Positions 35,699-49,190 of a DNA stretch of 64,000 bases are shown one piece after another (position 1 is the first letter of the stretch; each line of letters opens with the position of its first letter). The DNA is from Bombus terrestris (lineage: Eukaryota; Arthropoda; Insecta; Hymenoptera; Apidae), in contig NC_063279.1 of NCBI RefSeq assembly GCF_910591885.1, forward strand, positions 4,712,001 to 4,776,000. The letters run 5' to 3'. Below the pieces are notes generated by a model that was not told the DNA's origin, made no database searches, and saw only the letters and a program-made list of their open reading frames with translations. Both the position numbers and the translations under genes were made by a program.

Positions 35699-38220
35699 GA
35701 AAGCTTGGTTGGCTTTTGGAATCGATTATTAGATTTTTGAGGAACACATATTGCAATATTATATTTTATATAAAAGGATTTGTTTAATATAGATTCACAT
35801 TCTGATGTGTTATCACGTGGTATATATATCAATTAATTTTTGTTACATAAATATTATAATTTTTTACAGTAGTTTGCTGGAAAAGAGGAATACGATTTCT
35901 ATCGACATAGCTCGAGTTCTGTTCCGTGTATTATACTTTCCCCTAATCATTTCACTTTGCATTATTATATAGTGAATACGATATTACACTAATAAAAAAA
36001 ATCAATCTGAAACAATTTATACGTGGTTATCGTTATCGATACAAGTGTTTCTTTGAAAGCTAGAGGAAATTGTATTGAGTCAATATCGTACGGTTCTGCT
36101 GCGAGGCATACTTAAGAAATATTTTGGGATTGTCAATATTGATAAAAATGGTGATAAGGGTTGTTCAATCGATTGTTGATTACGCTTACTAAATTATCGA
36201 TTTTTCCTCGTATAATAAAATTTTGTTTGATATTTTTGATTTATTTCTGTCTGACGAATTAGCTACTTCCTTAACAGATTATAAGTTAGAGATCAGATTC
36301 TACTAAAGTCTGATTAGTAAAAAAATATCTTTTTATTTCTGAATTTCAAGTATATAAATTTTATTTAAAAATATATTTTTCTTTAACAAAAATAAGTTAG
36401 AACAAATTATTCTAAATTACATACAAGAAATTAAATAGAAACAAGTATTTTTAGTTATCTCTTTATTATCAAGATAAAATCGTTAGAATTATTTTCCGGA
36501 AGAAATAATTGATCTATTGTGTATTATATCAGTGATTCCTATCGATAAGAACAATTACGACAATTATTCGAAAGAAGTAGGAACAGATAGCAGTAATTTA
36601 CGAATTTTATAAGCTATAACATAATTCGTAGTAAGACTTATGCGTGACAAAGGACATTAAAAAGAGCTGCGAGCTCCTATGACTCAATGTAGGACATTAA
36701 CAATTATTTTTTAACGACGAGAGATTAAATCACTAAACAATGCTGATACAATTTGTTTGGAATTTACGTTTATTTTTGAATTTTTTCTCACGACATCTAT
36801 CTGTTCTTTTATGATTACTTTTTATCGCAATGTAACTTATTATATTTTATGTTATTAGTGTACTTGAATTTCATTCACTTTTTTCTAATTCTATTTTAAT
36901 AACGTTAAATGGGTCGTTCCAATTTCTTTTCTAAAAATTTGTAGCTAATAAAGTTCAATTGCCGAAGTTTAAAAAATTCTCTATAAAACTATCGTAATGA
37001 AATAAAAAATTTACGTTCCTGTTACAGACGAGTTCTGTTAAGTTAAAGATTAATTATCAGATGAAATAATTGTTCCACGACACACGTTGGCACTTTCATT
37101 CTTTGTGCAATTTAGAATAAGGGAATAGGGCAATTACGGGAATAGGGGAATCGCGATCGTACGTCAACCGGGGAACATCTTAAATCGCCTAATCTAGAGA
37201 TCTCGACCGGATCCACAATGCGGGATATTAAATGCGTGCCGAAATGCATGTCCAAATTAAAAACCACACGCGATCTCACAGTTCTTTTATCTGCACCGAC
37301 TATTGCGTAGACGATTTCGAAACCAGAGTCAGCTTCTTTGACAAATGAGACTCCAAAAATAGATCAACTATGCTTGGACCAAATGTAAGTCGAGTGGTAA
37401 TAAATTTGTAATCATCGCAGAAACTTTGTATCATTTACGATAGTGAATGACGTAACTTGAGCTATTCTGGGATTTCTTTTTTTGACTGTGAAGATACGAA
37501 AAATTTATAAATATCAAGACACTTTGAATTTTTTACGCGATAGGTACGGCGAATGATTTAGAAAGACGTAAATTGCGGCAGCCACTTACGTGACCACTAC
37601 GTGACTTGTTCATGTCACGAGCAAATTCTAAGAAAAATAGAAATGGCGAAAGAATTAAAGAAGAAACGTGGTTATATTTTCAAAATTGTCATGCAAACTA
37701 CACATATATCTCTCGCTTTAAAATGTATTATGCGTACGTACTTCAGCTTTAAAATACAGTAGATTATGTAAATTTGTCGAGAAACAAACAGTTTATATAA
37801 TTGAAGTATAATAGGTGACCACCTCATACTTCCCACCGCCTATGATTTTTCATTCATATAATAGGTGTTCACGTTCTGACGACTGGATTCTAGCAAAGTA
37901 CAAATTAAATACATATTTCAATTCCTTTCCCAACATTCTACTATTAATTTCACGCACTTTTCAACTCAATATCATTCTCATAATTCTCTAATTTTTAAAG
38001 GAGCCATCGAAACTCATTCTCTAGAGAAAAAGAAAAAAACAGTCTATATACACAAAAAATACAAGCATAACATCTTGACACGCTAGACAGCTCAACAATA
38101 TCGTATCAAATCCGAAGGAACCAGGCTGATTCACTGGTGAAAGGGGGAACAGAAGCGTACACTTCGTTCATCCTCTCATATAACTCCATTACCAAGGTAT
38201 CAAAATCCGTAGTCGATCCT
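35699..38220. other. AT-rich non-coding stretch
   Basis: No gene is supported. GGGAATAGGG-type degenerate repeats lie at about 37118-37150. ATAATAGGTG is repeated at about 37808 and 37857. A fragment AAAGTACAAATTAAATA at about 37895 matches the 3' end of the 110-bp retroposon. Confidence 0.5.
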
Positions 38221-38860
38221 TAGTATATCAACTGGCCGAGAGGATCCAGTATGTCGGCATATCCAAAGCAGTATCCAAAACAGTATCCAAAGCAGGGATC
38301 ACCAGGTAACCTCGATCCCTTCGGGATGATTCTGGTCAAGGCGCACGCTTGGATAAAGCAAACAAGCGGAGCCGGGTCGTGGAAACAGGGTTGGGTAAAG
38401 TGCCATCCTCCTACCAAGCAGCTAGGAGTTTTTTTGAAAAAACACTTCTAAATAGCATCCACTCGGTCCCAGCGTTTCCTGTTCGAGGTTTAGCCTTCTT
38501 TAAGAGACCATGAATGGCTGTCCTGTCTACCTGAGCCTGGGGATCCTTCAAGGACCATAACCAGGCCCCACAGAGAGGCAGAGGAAGGCTCGATGGCTTG
38601 ACACTATCCAAAGCAACACAGCTCGTGCAGATCAAATATTATAAATACAAGAAGTCTTGACGCGGGCTCTCGGGGCCCTAGGGGCTGTTTATCGGTCCGC
38701 CTGATAACCGCATCCGGCCTTATCCTTCTGCAAATAAAGGGACCCAGCTTACCAGGATTGCGAACACACCGCGGGAATTCATTCGTACTCGTTGAATCGA
38801 TACGCGAGTGGGTATTTCTATTTCGGGATCAACCGAGGGGAAAATGGTACACCAAGATAG
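38221..38860. other. Isolated GC-rich block with 12-bp tandem repeat
   Basis: About 640 bases of near-balanced composition inside AT-rich DNA, not strongly CpG-driven. It holds three 12-base units TATCCAAARCAG (38260-38295). A 66-codon plus-strand frame (38251-38451) includes them as YPKQ units, with an in-frame TAG at 38221. Minus-strand frames of 65 and 74 codons also exist. No product is recognised. Could be a transposon fragment, non-coding exon or chance; different in texture from the CpG patches. Confidence 0.3.
38260..38295 (+). repeat. 12-bp tandem repeat, three units
   Basis: TATCCAAAGCAG, TATCCAAAACAG, TATCCAAAGCAG in direct succession; one substitution in the middle unit. Confidence 0.95.
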
Positions 38861-38903
38861 AGCTTAGACCTTTTCGACTCCTAGAATAGAGGTGATATAC
38901 GTG

Positions 38904-39150
38904 TACAGTGATTACAAAAAGTATTGGCGCTCCATTGTATTCGTTATAACATTTACATACTAATTAATTGGGAAGTAAATTAGTTAGTAGACTGCGAATA
39001 TTTATGCAAATTTATATTTTTATGAAGATAATTAGAAATGTGAAATCTAGGTAGAGAATTGTTTTACATGCTAAGTGTTATAACCGGTACTACATCCTGG
39101 ATGTTTTATGCATTTTTACATGTTACATTTTTGCATTCTGTTAATTAGAT
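38904..39150 (+). mobile_element. Tc1-like terminus remnant with AT-rich core, copy A
   Basis: TACAGTGATTACAAAAAGTA followed by TTGGCGC (38904-38930) resembles Tc1-type terminal repeats, which typically begin CAGTG and contain ACAAAAGTATT. The core at 38987-39024 (AGTAGACTGCGAATATTTATG then CAAATTTATATTTTTATGA) recurs at 34721 and 60577. No matching opposite terminus or transposase frame was found, so this is at most a decayed fragment. Confidence 0.4.
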
Positions 39151-40640
39151 TCAAGTATGTTAAATTTTTTATCATTCAATAGTATTTCCATATAACTATA
39201 GCAATTTGATATTACCAAAATGAAATGTAGAACTTCATAAAAAAACGCTTCGTTGAAAGATAGGTTTATGTACTGGCAGCCTTTGTGCATCATCATTGTA
39301 GCAATTAGATGAGAGTCTACTGTTTGATTGTGGAGATTTGATCAACTTGAAAATGAAGTTTTGAAAGGACAGGTATATTTGGCGAGACGCGGATTGCGAA
39401 AGATAAGTAGGTGTTTTGATAGTGAATTTGATTTTGATCGAGGTTAAGTGTGTTACTTTATTTTGGTTATTTGGGGACTATAGACTTTATTTGAAATGTT
39501 TCTTTTAGGTGCGGATTAGTTGTCAGTTTCGAGAGATGATTAATTTTGTGTTTGATGTGCTTTGTCTTTTTTATGCGTCTGGTTAATACAAGTTTGTGTA
39601 AAAAATTGGTCGGTTCTTTAAAGACTATGTTATATAACGATATCTATTATGAATTGCAAGTTCAACTGGTAAATTAAAGTTTAATGATTATAAAAAATTT
39701 CTTCTGTGTTTGGTCTATTATTTATAGTTTAATATTTTGTGCTATTACATTCTTTTAATGATCTTAAATTATATTTACGTTGTTTTTAACAGAGTTTCTC
39801 TTACGCTTTCTAAATTTCACTTTCAAATGTCAATTTTATACACAATTCTTCTTATGAAATTCACAATTCTAATTTTCATTGCAACTTATTAACGCGTTAT
39901 ATTTAATTGAATTTATTTCGTTAAATTAATTATATTCCAGCTGGAACAAAAATACTTTCATCGAAGTGGCGTGCTTCACAGTGCGCATATACTCGAGCAA
40001 ATCTTAATTCCTCTATGTATGATTCATTACGTTATATCATCCAAAGTTACAATGACTCGCGTACTGTTTTCTTTGCAATTACGAACATTCGTAGAACTTG
40101 AGTATCTGGTTCCATGATTAATGTTATCTTCGTTTATTTCTAGCAAACGAAACGAAAAAATAGAAAGCTTTTATTGCCAGAGATAATATACATCTTTCGA
40201 AATTGTAAAAGTCGTTAGCACACCGAGTCTTAAAAAGATTATACAAATCATTAACTACAGAAATACATGCGAGAGGTTAAACTCTTTATCAATTTCTTTA
40301 TCTCTCTTCAAAATCTTAATTACCACGGACCAATGGTAATATAATACCGAGCCTAAACCAATTAACACAATTAGTGGACCCCAACATCGAATGAATTGTA
40401 GTCGAAGAAAAGTCAGTTGTATTCCAGCAACGTCTCTCGAACGAGACGATAATCGCGTTTAATTCTGGCAATAAAAAATCTATCAACGTTGTCTACCAGC
40501 GACACGCCTCGATTGCCAAGCTACCCAGCACCGCGTAGAAATTCCATAAACGATTTTACCTCTCGCGAAACTCCTGTACACGTTCGTTTTATTGGATTAT
40601 AAACGAAATTCGAGAGTCACAAGGTTGCAGGAAATTTGGC
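39151..40640. other. AT-rich non-coding stretch
   Basis: Nothing supported. Confidence 0.5.
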
Positions 40641-41220
40641 TAGAAAATAGCTCCGGGAGCACAGCACAGTTAGTTGGCCTAATGAACCAGACACGCTGAC
40701 GTTGTCAATGACTGTTCGCTGAATGAAATCGCTCTTTTTCAAGAGAGAGACTGCATGGCTCGGAAAGATCGGCACGGGCTCCCCGAGTGATCGTGCCTCT
40801 TCGAACAGGTAGAATTCTCTGTATCTGACTCTCCTTCTCCTCGATCAGCGACCGATCCTCTTCGTCTCTCTTTCTCCTTGCCACCGTCAACTTCTCTATT
40901 TTTCGCAGACAGGTTGGCCTGCAGCAGCAATTTTCGGCACCGTCTGTCTCCCTTTGTCCAGATACAACGCGATCGTTGCTCTTCTTCTCGTTACGAGCCG
41001 GCCTCGTGCTACAGGCGCCTCCCTTTGTTTCAGGACCCGAACAACCGATCCTTGAAAGTGTCGTAACCTCGTGGCGTCCTTAAATTCTGTCCTGTCCGCG
41101 TCATCTACACGGTTGCTTCTTCGCCGTCTCCACGATTCCGACCGAGTCTCTTCGATTATTTCTTATTAAGCGGTCGACGACGCGTACAACGTCTCGAACG
41201 GTGGCCTCTCGAAGAAATAA
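40641..41220. promoter_or_regulatory. CG-richer, pyrimidine-rich island
   Basis: Elevated GC with pyrimidine-rich plus strand. Short overlapping frames on both strands are not recognisable. Possible regulatory element. Confidence 0.25.
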
Positions 41221-44200
41221 TTTTCCTGTATGGGAGATATTTTTTTTTGGATATGCAAGACGCTTCTTCTTCTTTCGTTCGATGTTGATGTGCTTTGACG
41301 TCGTGAAATGGCTGTTCGTTCGTTTAATGTTGAGATATGTTTGAGTGAGTTTGGTGAACTGTTCTTGGATGGTAAGTGAAGTACATCGTGGTTGCTGTTT
41401 GCATAGAAAGATACAATCTCGGGATTTGGATTAGTTCTTTTCAGCTATATGAAAAATTGTAATGAACTTAAAGATGCAAAAATATACGGGATCTATGTGA
41501 GTGATATGTTAAAATGTTTAAAATATATCTTCAGTAAATTATTCATTATAATATTTAGTAGGTAAACTAGTTATGGAATAGTGTTTATGTGTAAGTTGGA
41601 TATTTTTATCTTCCAACTTTTTCTTGAAATAATAATCCACATATCTATAAAAAAAAGATGCCGTTTTAAAGGTCATACGTGGCAAGCAAAATACCATATT
41701 TTATTTCGAAGATCAAAACGGGTCAGATTTCGTCACGTACCAATGATCTGGAATACGTGATATTCATAGTGAAATGTTAAAAAGTGATGCATATATATAT
41801 ACTTTACAATGTATTGTTATCTCAAATACAAAAAAACTGTTCAACAACATTTTAAGAAGAACTTCATTTTCAAGAAACGAAATACGCATGTAAGATAAAG
41901 ATAAAAAGATATATTGTAACTTTTTACATACGATACATTTACATAATATATTTTTTAATTCTTATTTGGACAGCACATAGAACTGTATATTTATCTTCGT
42001 AAGGGTTCGAAATTCACAAAAATTCGTATTTTCAGTACAGTTGTGTACTGCAATGTACCTGCATATACATAAAATGCTTTCTAAGAAGAAGAAAAGTTCG
42101 TGTCTTGTCATGGCCAACGATTTTCAATTGGCAAATGATACTGGAACGCTTTACGATTGTTCGTATTAGTAAATCGTAATTTAGTAATGATAAATTAGTA
42201 GTATGATGATCTTCTTTAAATACAACGTAAATGGTTATCTTTTCTCCGAAATTCTTCTGTTTCTGAATATCTTTAGAATCCGAATGTATACCTGTTCGTC
42301 CGTTTTTTATTTTGCTTTCCATAGTGGAAGTAAATATTAAACACTCGAGTAAAAATATTCATCCATACTACTGTATAAGTTAGTTGTAGAATTTGTTGTG
42401 TAATTTAATGCTTACAGAAAAAATGTTAACACAAAAAATTAGACAGATTATATATAAATGATCGAATAATTATTTAAGATTTATTCGACTCAAGAAAAAT
42501 AAGTTTGACGAATATTAAACTTCACGAATGTTAAATGACAGAAGAGAAAAATTAGTTTACAGGAAATATTTCTCTTTCTTCTTGTACGAGTTATTTTAAG
42601 AAAAAGATAAAATGTTTGCATATCTATCTATTTTTTATCATTGATTAAACAACGACTCTCTGAGATATATAGGAAAAGATTGTGCATCTCTAAGATTGTA
42701 ATGAAAACGAATCATAAAATTATTGAATAGCTGAATATAATTCATATAAAATTGGTTGCGGTACTTGAAGAATCATTAGATTTTTAATATTAAGAAATGA
42801 AAAATTGATGTACTGGAGTGATGTAAGCTTTTTGATCGACGAAAATATTGAAATGCAAGAAGCGTGAAAAAGATTATCATTGCATAAAAATTATGAACTA
42901 ATTTCCATGTACTAATTAGAAACTAAAAGTAAACAGCGAAGTTCGTATGATAGTCCAAGGCGAATAAAGTATAAACGAAGTTAGTAGAGGGAATAATATG
43001 AACACTGACAAATTAGTTAAAAAAGTAGCACAAATGAAACCATGAATCTCGAAAAACACCGTGCTAGATCGGAAGAATTCGAGTCGGCCACAATTGATAA
43101 ATGACGCGATTTATCAATCGGTAGTAGCATTGTATTCTGGCAAGGCAACGCTTGTCGGAATATTGCAAGGCAAGCGCAAAAAAATTACACGTATTCGGGT
43201 GGGAACTTTTACCACACCCACCACATTCCGTGGACATGCTCCGTGGGAACATCATCTTCTTCTGCGGCCAATCCAATACTTTTTTTCTGCAAAGAAGAAA
43301 CTTCGAAAATGTCGAGGACTTCGTGGAACTACAACGAAAGCCTTGTTTTTTCGTGACAAAGCCACACTTGTCGTGCAAGAAGAATGAAGGAGATCGCGAG
43401 CCGAGAGATACATAAGAGATAGTAATTGCAATAACAAACAATTTTTGATAGAAACAATTAGAAATAACGTAAAATATAAACTAAGCATCTTAATAAAGTT
43501 GAGAAAAAAGGACCGAGTGATATTATTCGTGTTTTATTTCTCAAATTTATCATAATGGTATGTAACTTTTCGTTTCTTCGTTCGTTCGTTTCTTGACAAT
43601 TTTTACTGTTTAATGTACCGTAAAATAATTTTTTTATGGAGAAAGGAATTATTTTAACTAAAATTAAGTACATATAGCGTTTATCAACAAAGTTAACAAA
43701 ACAATTTAGTAACAAAAGTTCTCTTTCCTGACTTCGTACGCAAATTAAATCCCACGCGTGCTACACACAGTTCAGGAAGCTGCCGGAGAAAGAAACTCCA
43801 CCCTCTGGAGATCAACACAAAACACCGTGGCAGACCTTCCAATACAGCGTATCGTCATGAGCACCTTTCAAGAAGGTAATTAGATTTCAAAGGAAGATAC
43901 ACATGCGTTCAAGGCGTTCACGTAGGAGTTAATCGAGTCGCGGGCAAGTCTTGAACGAAACAAAAGGAGGGTAGCACGGCAGCACAATAGACCATAACCC
44001 GGCAAACTTTGTCGGTCGAGAATTCCATTTGGCTGACTGCTGAGAACGAGATGTGGTATGTACTTGTACATATTTCTTATGAACCGGGAGGCCGAAACGA
44101 AAACAAACTTCGTCCTATATCTAATAGAAGGAAGAAGCTTGGCTATGTGCTCTTGGAATTTTTATCACAGTCTTTTGATTAATTTAACAGATACAGTTCA

Positions 44201-44640
44201 AACAAAATCATCGTTCACGGATAACGCGACCGTGGCAGAATCGTTTATGTTTTATACACTTACAATTAAAATGTACGGAAAAAATTTTGAAAGAGTCTGA
44301 TGCTAATTGGCTAGAAATAATGTAATTTGAATTTATTGTTTATTATGTAATTTATATAATAATATTATATTAATAATAATATTATTATTATGTAAAATAT
44401 TCTGAGTACATCATACAGTCTCATTCGCGAACTTTTCCTGCAATTTTGATTTAAAATGTATCATATTCGCTAATGAAGCAAAATGCTGATGCATAGATTG
44501 ATAATCGGTCCGAATGTTCCGAATATAATGGTTTTGACCTGAAGGGAAATTCAAGTTTCGAGATTTTTCAGGAAGTACGAGTAGAAGTGACATGATAGAA
44601 CGAATGACGCTATTATACTTAAAAACGACCCATTACGAAT
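41221..44640. other. Non-coding stretch
   Basis: Mostly AT-rich. A short hairpin CAGTACA-loop-TGTACTG lies at about 42035-42052. A moderately CG-richer patch at 43060-43440 has overlapping frames of 78-125 codons on both strands with no recognisable product. A (TAA/TTA) patch lies at about 44345-44395. Confidence 0.5.
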
Positions 44641-45150
44641 ATTTATGGAGTAGATACTTTCTACTTAAGGAGGGTGGGGGGAGGGGTGGTGAGTTCTTCC
44701 GTTATGCATAGCGAGCGCGTTTCTTCGTCTTTGGCTCCGTTTTCGCGCGCTTCTGCCTCAACTCTTTCATTACGCCGCATTTCCTTTAACGAAACTGCAT
44801 GACAGGTGTTCGCCACGTGCACGATACATGATCACCTCCCTTTAACGTTAATAAGACAGCGTTCGTACTTTCCGAGCTTGACGCTCGTTTCGCGGAAGCA
44901 TCGTTCGTTGGCTTGGTCGTACGATGCGCGACCGTGAAGCGTAATTCTTCGCACGATCCTAACGGCCAACGACGACGGTATTTTAGTTTTAAGGTCAGTT
45001 TTATAACCGTTATAATGACGTTCCTGATTGAAGGGTGGTTCACGTCGTGTCAGCCGGCTTTGCATGCGAAACGCCCGAAAACGCACTACGCTCGAACTTC
45101 TTCCCCGTATGTACAATGTAACCGAGCGAATACGCTTGATATGTCCCGCT
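44641..45150. promoter_or_regulatory. CpG-rich island
   Basis: Raised CpG with a G-rich run at about 44670-44690. Frames of 84-94 codons on both strands are not recognisable. Confidence 0.25.
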
Positions 45151-48100
45151 ATGTAATTACAAGATGACTACTATATCTCAAATGGGGGTTTGCTGAAGGT
45201 ATTCTCTGTCGCATTTTTAGGCAGACTTCGGGTTAAATGATCTTACCGATCCTTTAGGGGAGTTTTTCGAACACGGAAGTGCTGCGTTACCTCTAGGCAA
45301 GATGTGTATGTATATGTATAGCTATTCCGAGAAGTTGGGGTGAGTTGCATGGAACATTGGCGAACAATATGTAACGTTTAAAGTAGACTTTATTTAATAA
45401 CATACTGATCCTCCCCATTATCTGTACTTTTTCACTTACTTAATGGGAGTTCAATTGATCGGATACCAATAAAAATTTCGTTCCAATAAACGGATTTTTA
45501 CTATACACTGCACAAAACGATCGCTACCATGAATGATCGTATCATATCGATCGAGCAAACAAAAGTCAAGGATTCTTAGAAATATAATAAATGATATGCA
45601 ATAAAAATATTTTTAAGACGATTATTTCATTATTCATTAAAACTTGATTTATTAGTAGAGATTCTTAGAAAAATCACAGGTTACGAGGTGGATTAGTGAA
45701 CTATTATATGAACTCCAATTACATTAATCGTTTTGCTTGAAATAAAATTATAATTGCACGGGCAAATATCAGGTTTTTAGCGTTAAAAGTAAGTTTGGAA
45801 AAAGTGTCTTTATAACTATAATCAATTTATACAAATACAAAGCCGCAGCTCTCCAGGGAATAGCTGACTGAAAGGAAACGAAGGTAACGAAGCCACAGGT
45901 GAAGTAGTTTCATTAAAGAGAATCACCTGAAACCGTGCAATTTCACATTTTGGTCGACGAAGAGGATGACCTCTTCGCATTCACTCGGCAGAATAAGTGG
46001 ATGGTACACAATATAGTATGTACGTACCACGGTTTATTATCGAGGCCAATATTTTTACGTGCGCGTGCTCAGGACGTTTATTAAACGGTACTACGATCGT
46101 AGACCCGATATGCTGCGGTATGGCATTAGCACAGCCCGACAACTTTGTATAGACTATAAAATTTAATCTTGTTAGGTAATCTCAATCGCGAACAACAATG
46201 TTTCTGTACACGTAGATGCACGTGAACGAGGGGTCGAAGGATTGTTCGATTGTTACGACGCGCGTGCAAAAGAAATTAAACGCAACGATGGATCTATCGA
46301 TGCCTGAAAGAAAAGAGCGGAAGAACAAAGAAAGGAAGAAGATCGGCAAAGAAAGGAGAAGGCTTCGTGTATCGCAAAGGAGACGATCGATGAATGGTGA
46401 GCGATGATTCTTAGAAATAAATTGATCGTTTGATTAATTGAAATAGGTTCTTTGAATTACAGTCGTGATAAAGAATCGTTCAGGATTGCAGACGTGCAGG
46501 TAGTCTTTGTCACTTAGGTGAGAGTGGGGGATAGGCGTGAGGGTGCGAGGTTGTATTGATTCTCTATCGTACTAGATGTAAATACTAGCTGAAGATGCAA
46601 CGAGTTTACATATGTATACAAAAATTAATTTTTTTCTTTATACCTGAATTATGAAATTAAAAAAAAAGTAGTGGTTTGTGATAAATATAACGTAGCAGGC
46701 ATTGGTATAATTGCTTGGACGTTATACCGATATGTTATGAATATCAGTAGATTATTTTTATTAAATAAGATCTTGTGCAAATAATACAAGTATTAACCTT
46801 TTTAAATAATGTTTAATCAACGCAAGTTCATTTTCATTAATTTTATTATCACACTCTTGAATTAAAGTGGGAGGAGTTTGCAAAAATACTGATCTAATTC
46901 GGAAATTATCGATAGGGTATAAATTATTCTACGAAAATGTAATATAAGGGAGAAGCAATTAATTAAAGGGAGGAAGAAAAGAAACGAGTGCGCACCTTGA
47001 AAGAGACAGTCCATTACCCTCATCGTAATTCACTTTTCTTACGTCCGTAGATAATTAAGGAACGAATCGTATTTCACGGATATTCATAGTCTGCATGAAT
47101 TATAATTTTTTTCAGAAAAAGTACAATTATCTATGAATGTCACGTTGGGAACGTAAAAGAATTCTTGAATAACAGAAAAATTAATTAAACGCACAAAAAT
47201 GTTAATAATACGATTACTTATGAAAATTATTTACGCATACATTTTTTATGTTCATTAAATTAATGAAATTCATCTTCTGTAAGAGAAAAAAAATCATTAA
47301 AGCGGATGAGATATACGTACGACTTAAAGCTTTTTTAAAGTCGGTTTACTCTTTCAAACATAGAGAAAAAGAGAAACTTTTACCTTTATTGATACAACAA
47401 TCGATTAAACCTACTTCTTTCTTCCTGTAGTTTACATTGTTGACATTTAGGGAAAATAAATCTACCATGTTCTTTACAGAAATATCTATATTTATACTAT
47501 ATCACCGTATAATAATCGAAGAGTACTTCTATAAAACTCTGTAAGAGCAAAGAAACTAGTTTTACAAGTGGGAAAGAAAACTAATTCATCAATATAGTCC
47601 AAATTCACGAAAAAGGAGAGCGTACCTGTCGAAAAGCCTTTACATACCATCTCTTAGCTGTCAAAACAGCTCAATGTTCATTTAAATCTTCTAGCTCTAT
47701 TGGTAACTTTTTTAGGAAGAGAAATTGCATTTAAATTCTATACTATAGTATTCCCATTGGTATGTAAAAAATTCTCTCATAGAAAACAAAATTTTTCAAT
47801 TTTGGAATTTAGTGTTTTCTACAAGCATTCTTTAATTGTGAAAAATTGTACCACCGTTTCCGAAATAGTCGAAGCTTAATGCGTTAAAACGGTACACGTG
47901 CCGGTGAATACTACTTTCCCACGCACATTCATTGAACATCCCGTATAGTAATTAATCATCCACAGAAGCAACGAGTACACAGATCCATTCAAAGAGCGAT
48001 GGACTGGTCGCATGGTTAGATTTGGCGGAGTACATGAGTCACGTCTAATCAAGAGGCCCAATAATTGCGTCTAAGGACCTTGAATTTATTTGATTGAACG

Positions 48101-48225
48101 GCGAGCCTCGTATTTGCTAAAATGACGTCGAGATTAGCCGGCGAAGTTTGTGCCATCGTTGTTGGAAGCCGTACGACATTTAATTCGCCTTAATCGAGCA
48201 GCTTTGAGCATGTCAATTTGTTTTG
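45151..48225. other. AT-rich non-coding stretch
   Basis: No gene is supported. A purine-rich run lies at about 46302-46385. Confidence 0.5.
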
Positions 48226-48260
48226 AGTCATAGTACGATTACGAATAGTCATAGTACGAT
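48226..48260 (+). repeat. 14-bp direct repeat
   Basis: AGTCATAGTACGAT occurs exactly at 48226-48239 and 48247-48260, a period of 21 bases. Confidence 0.9.
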
Positions 48261-48479
48261 CTTAATTTGCCGCCTTGATTAAGAGAATTGATTTGAGAAT
48301 TTCGTTCGCTTCGGTTTCCGTATTAATTCGACCACGTTATTCCATTCTCTATTCTGTCATCAATATTTTTCACTTTACACAAATATTTTACTGGCAGCAT
48401 CCAAAACTTCCTCCTATCCCAAACTTTTCACCCTTACCTCACGCAGCTTCCATCAAAGAAATCTCCCTTCCTTTCGAAC

Positions 48480-49190
48480 TAGTCGATTCCAATTATCTTG
48501 AGCGCGCGACGCAGCGACGTCCGAGGGTGAAATTTAGTCCGGGCGAGATGAACGACTCGTCACGAGGCCTGCTTTTCTCGACTTTCCCTTCGTTTCTCGA
48601 CGAACCTTGCCAAACGTATTCTTCGAGTAGCTCGAAGACGCGTATGAAGAAAAAGACCCGTTCGTCGAAAGTTGCCAGTTCTGTCGCGGGGTAGATCTTT
48701 CGACGAAATTAACGGAGTTGAAAAATGTCTTTGTCTACCGTGCAATATCTCGGAGGTTTCATCCAGCGACTCGTATATCTGTTTGCCGATCAGGAAAACG
48801 GCACAAGAGGTTTCTTGACCCTCTTGTCGTCGACGACGAGGCAAGGGAACGGAACGCGAAGGGCGTTTTCCCGCTCTCCGGCTCTCGGCTCGCTCGGAAC
48901 CGCTCGATGGGATCACCATGGAGACAGACGTCCCCATACCTTTATTCCCCGAGATGTTTCCCCATGAAGCAACGCCGCTCCTTCGTCTCTGTCCCGCAAG
49001 CCTCATACCCAACTTTCGTATACGACCGACCGTTCGTTCCACCCTGGCCCCGAAGGTTGTCGCATTGAGCTAGGTCGCATTTACCCCCGAAGATCGCCGA
49101 AGGAGCCGACGCTGATTTTCGGGCGATGAGACGCGCGAAAACGTCGGGGAACGACCCTGCCTTTTCTTCGTTTGCGCCTTCCGGCTTTCA
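48480..49190. promoter_or_regulatory. CpG-rich island
   Basis: Dense CpG and high GC. Long frames on both strands (160 codons minus, 139 and 116 plus) overlap and give Arg/Ser-rich translations without a domain. Candidate regulatory element or non-coding exon. Confidence 0.3.

Noticed and set aside
43061..43488. Overlapping 78-125-codon frames on both strands as a gene or transposon
   Set aside because: Mutually overlapping, no domain, and lengths are within chance for the local composition.
44163..44185. miR-2-family seed TATCACAG
   Set aside because: The rest of the mature sequence does not match and no hairpin is evident.
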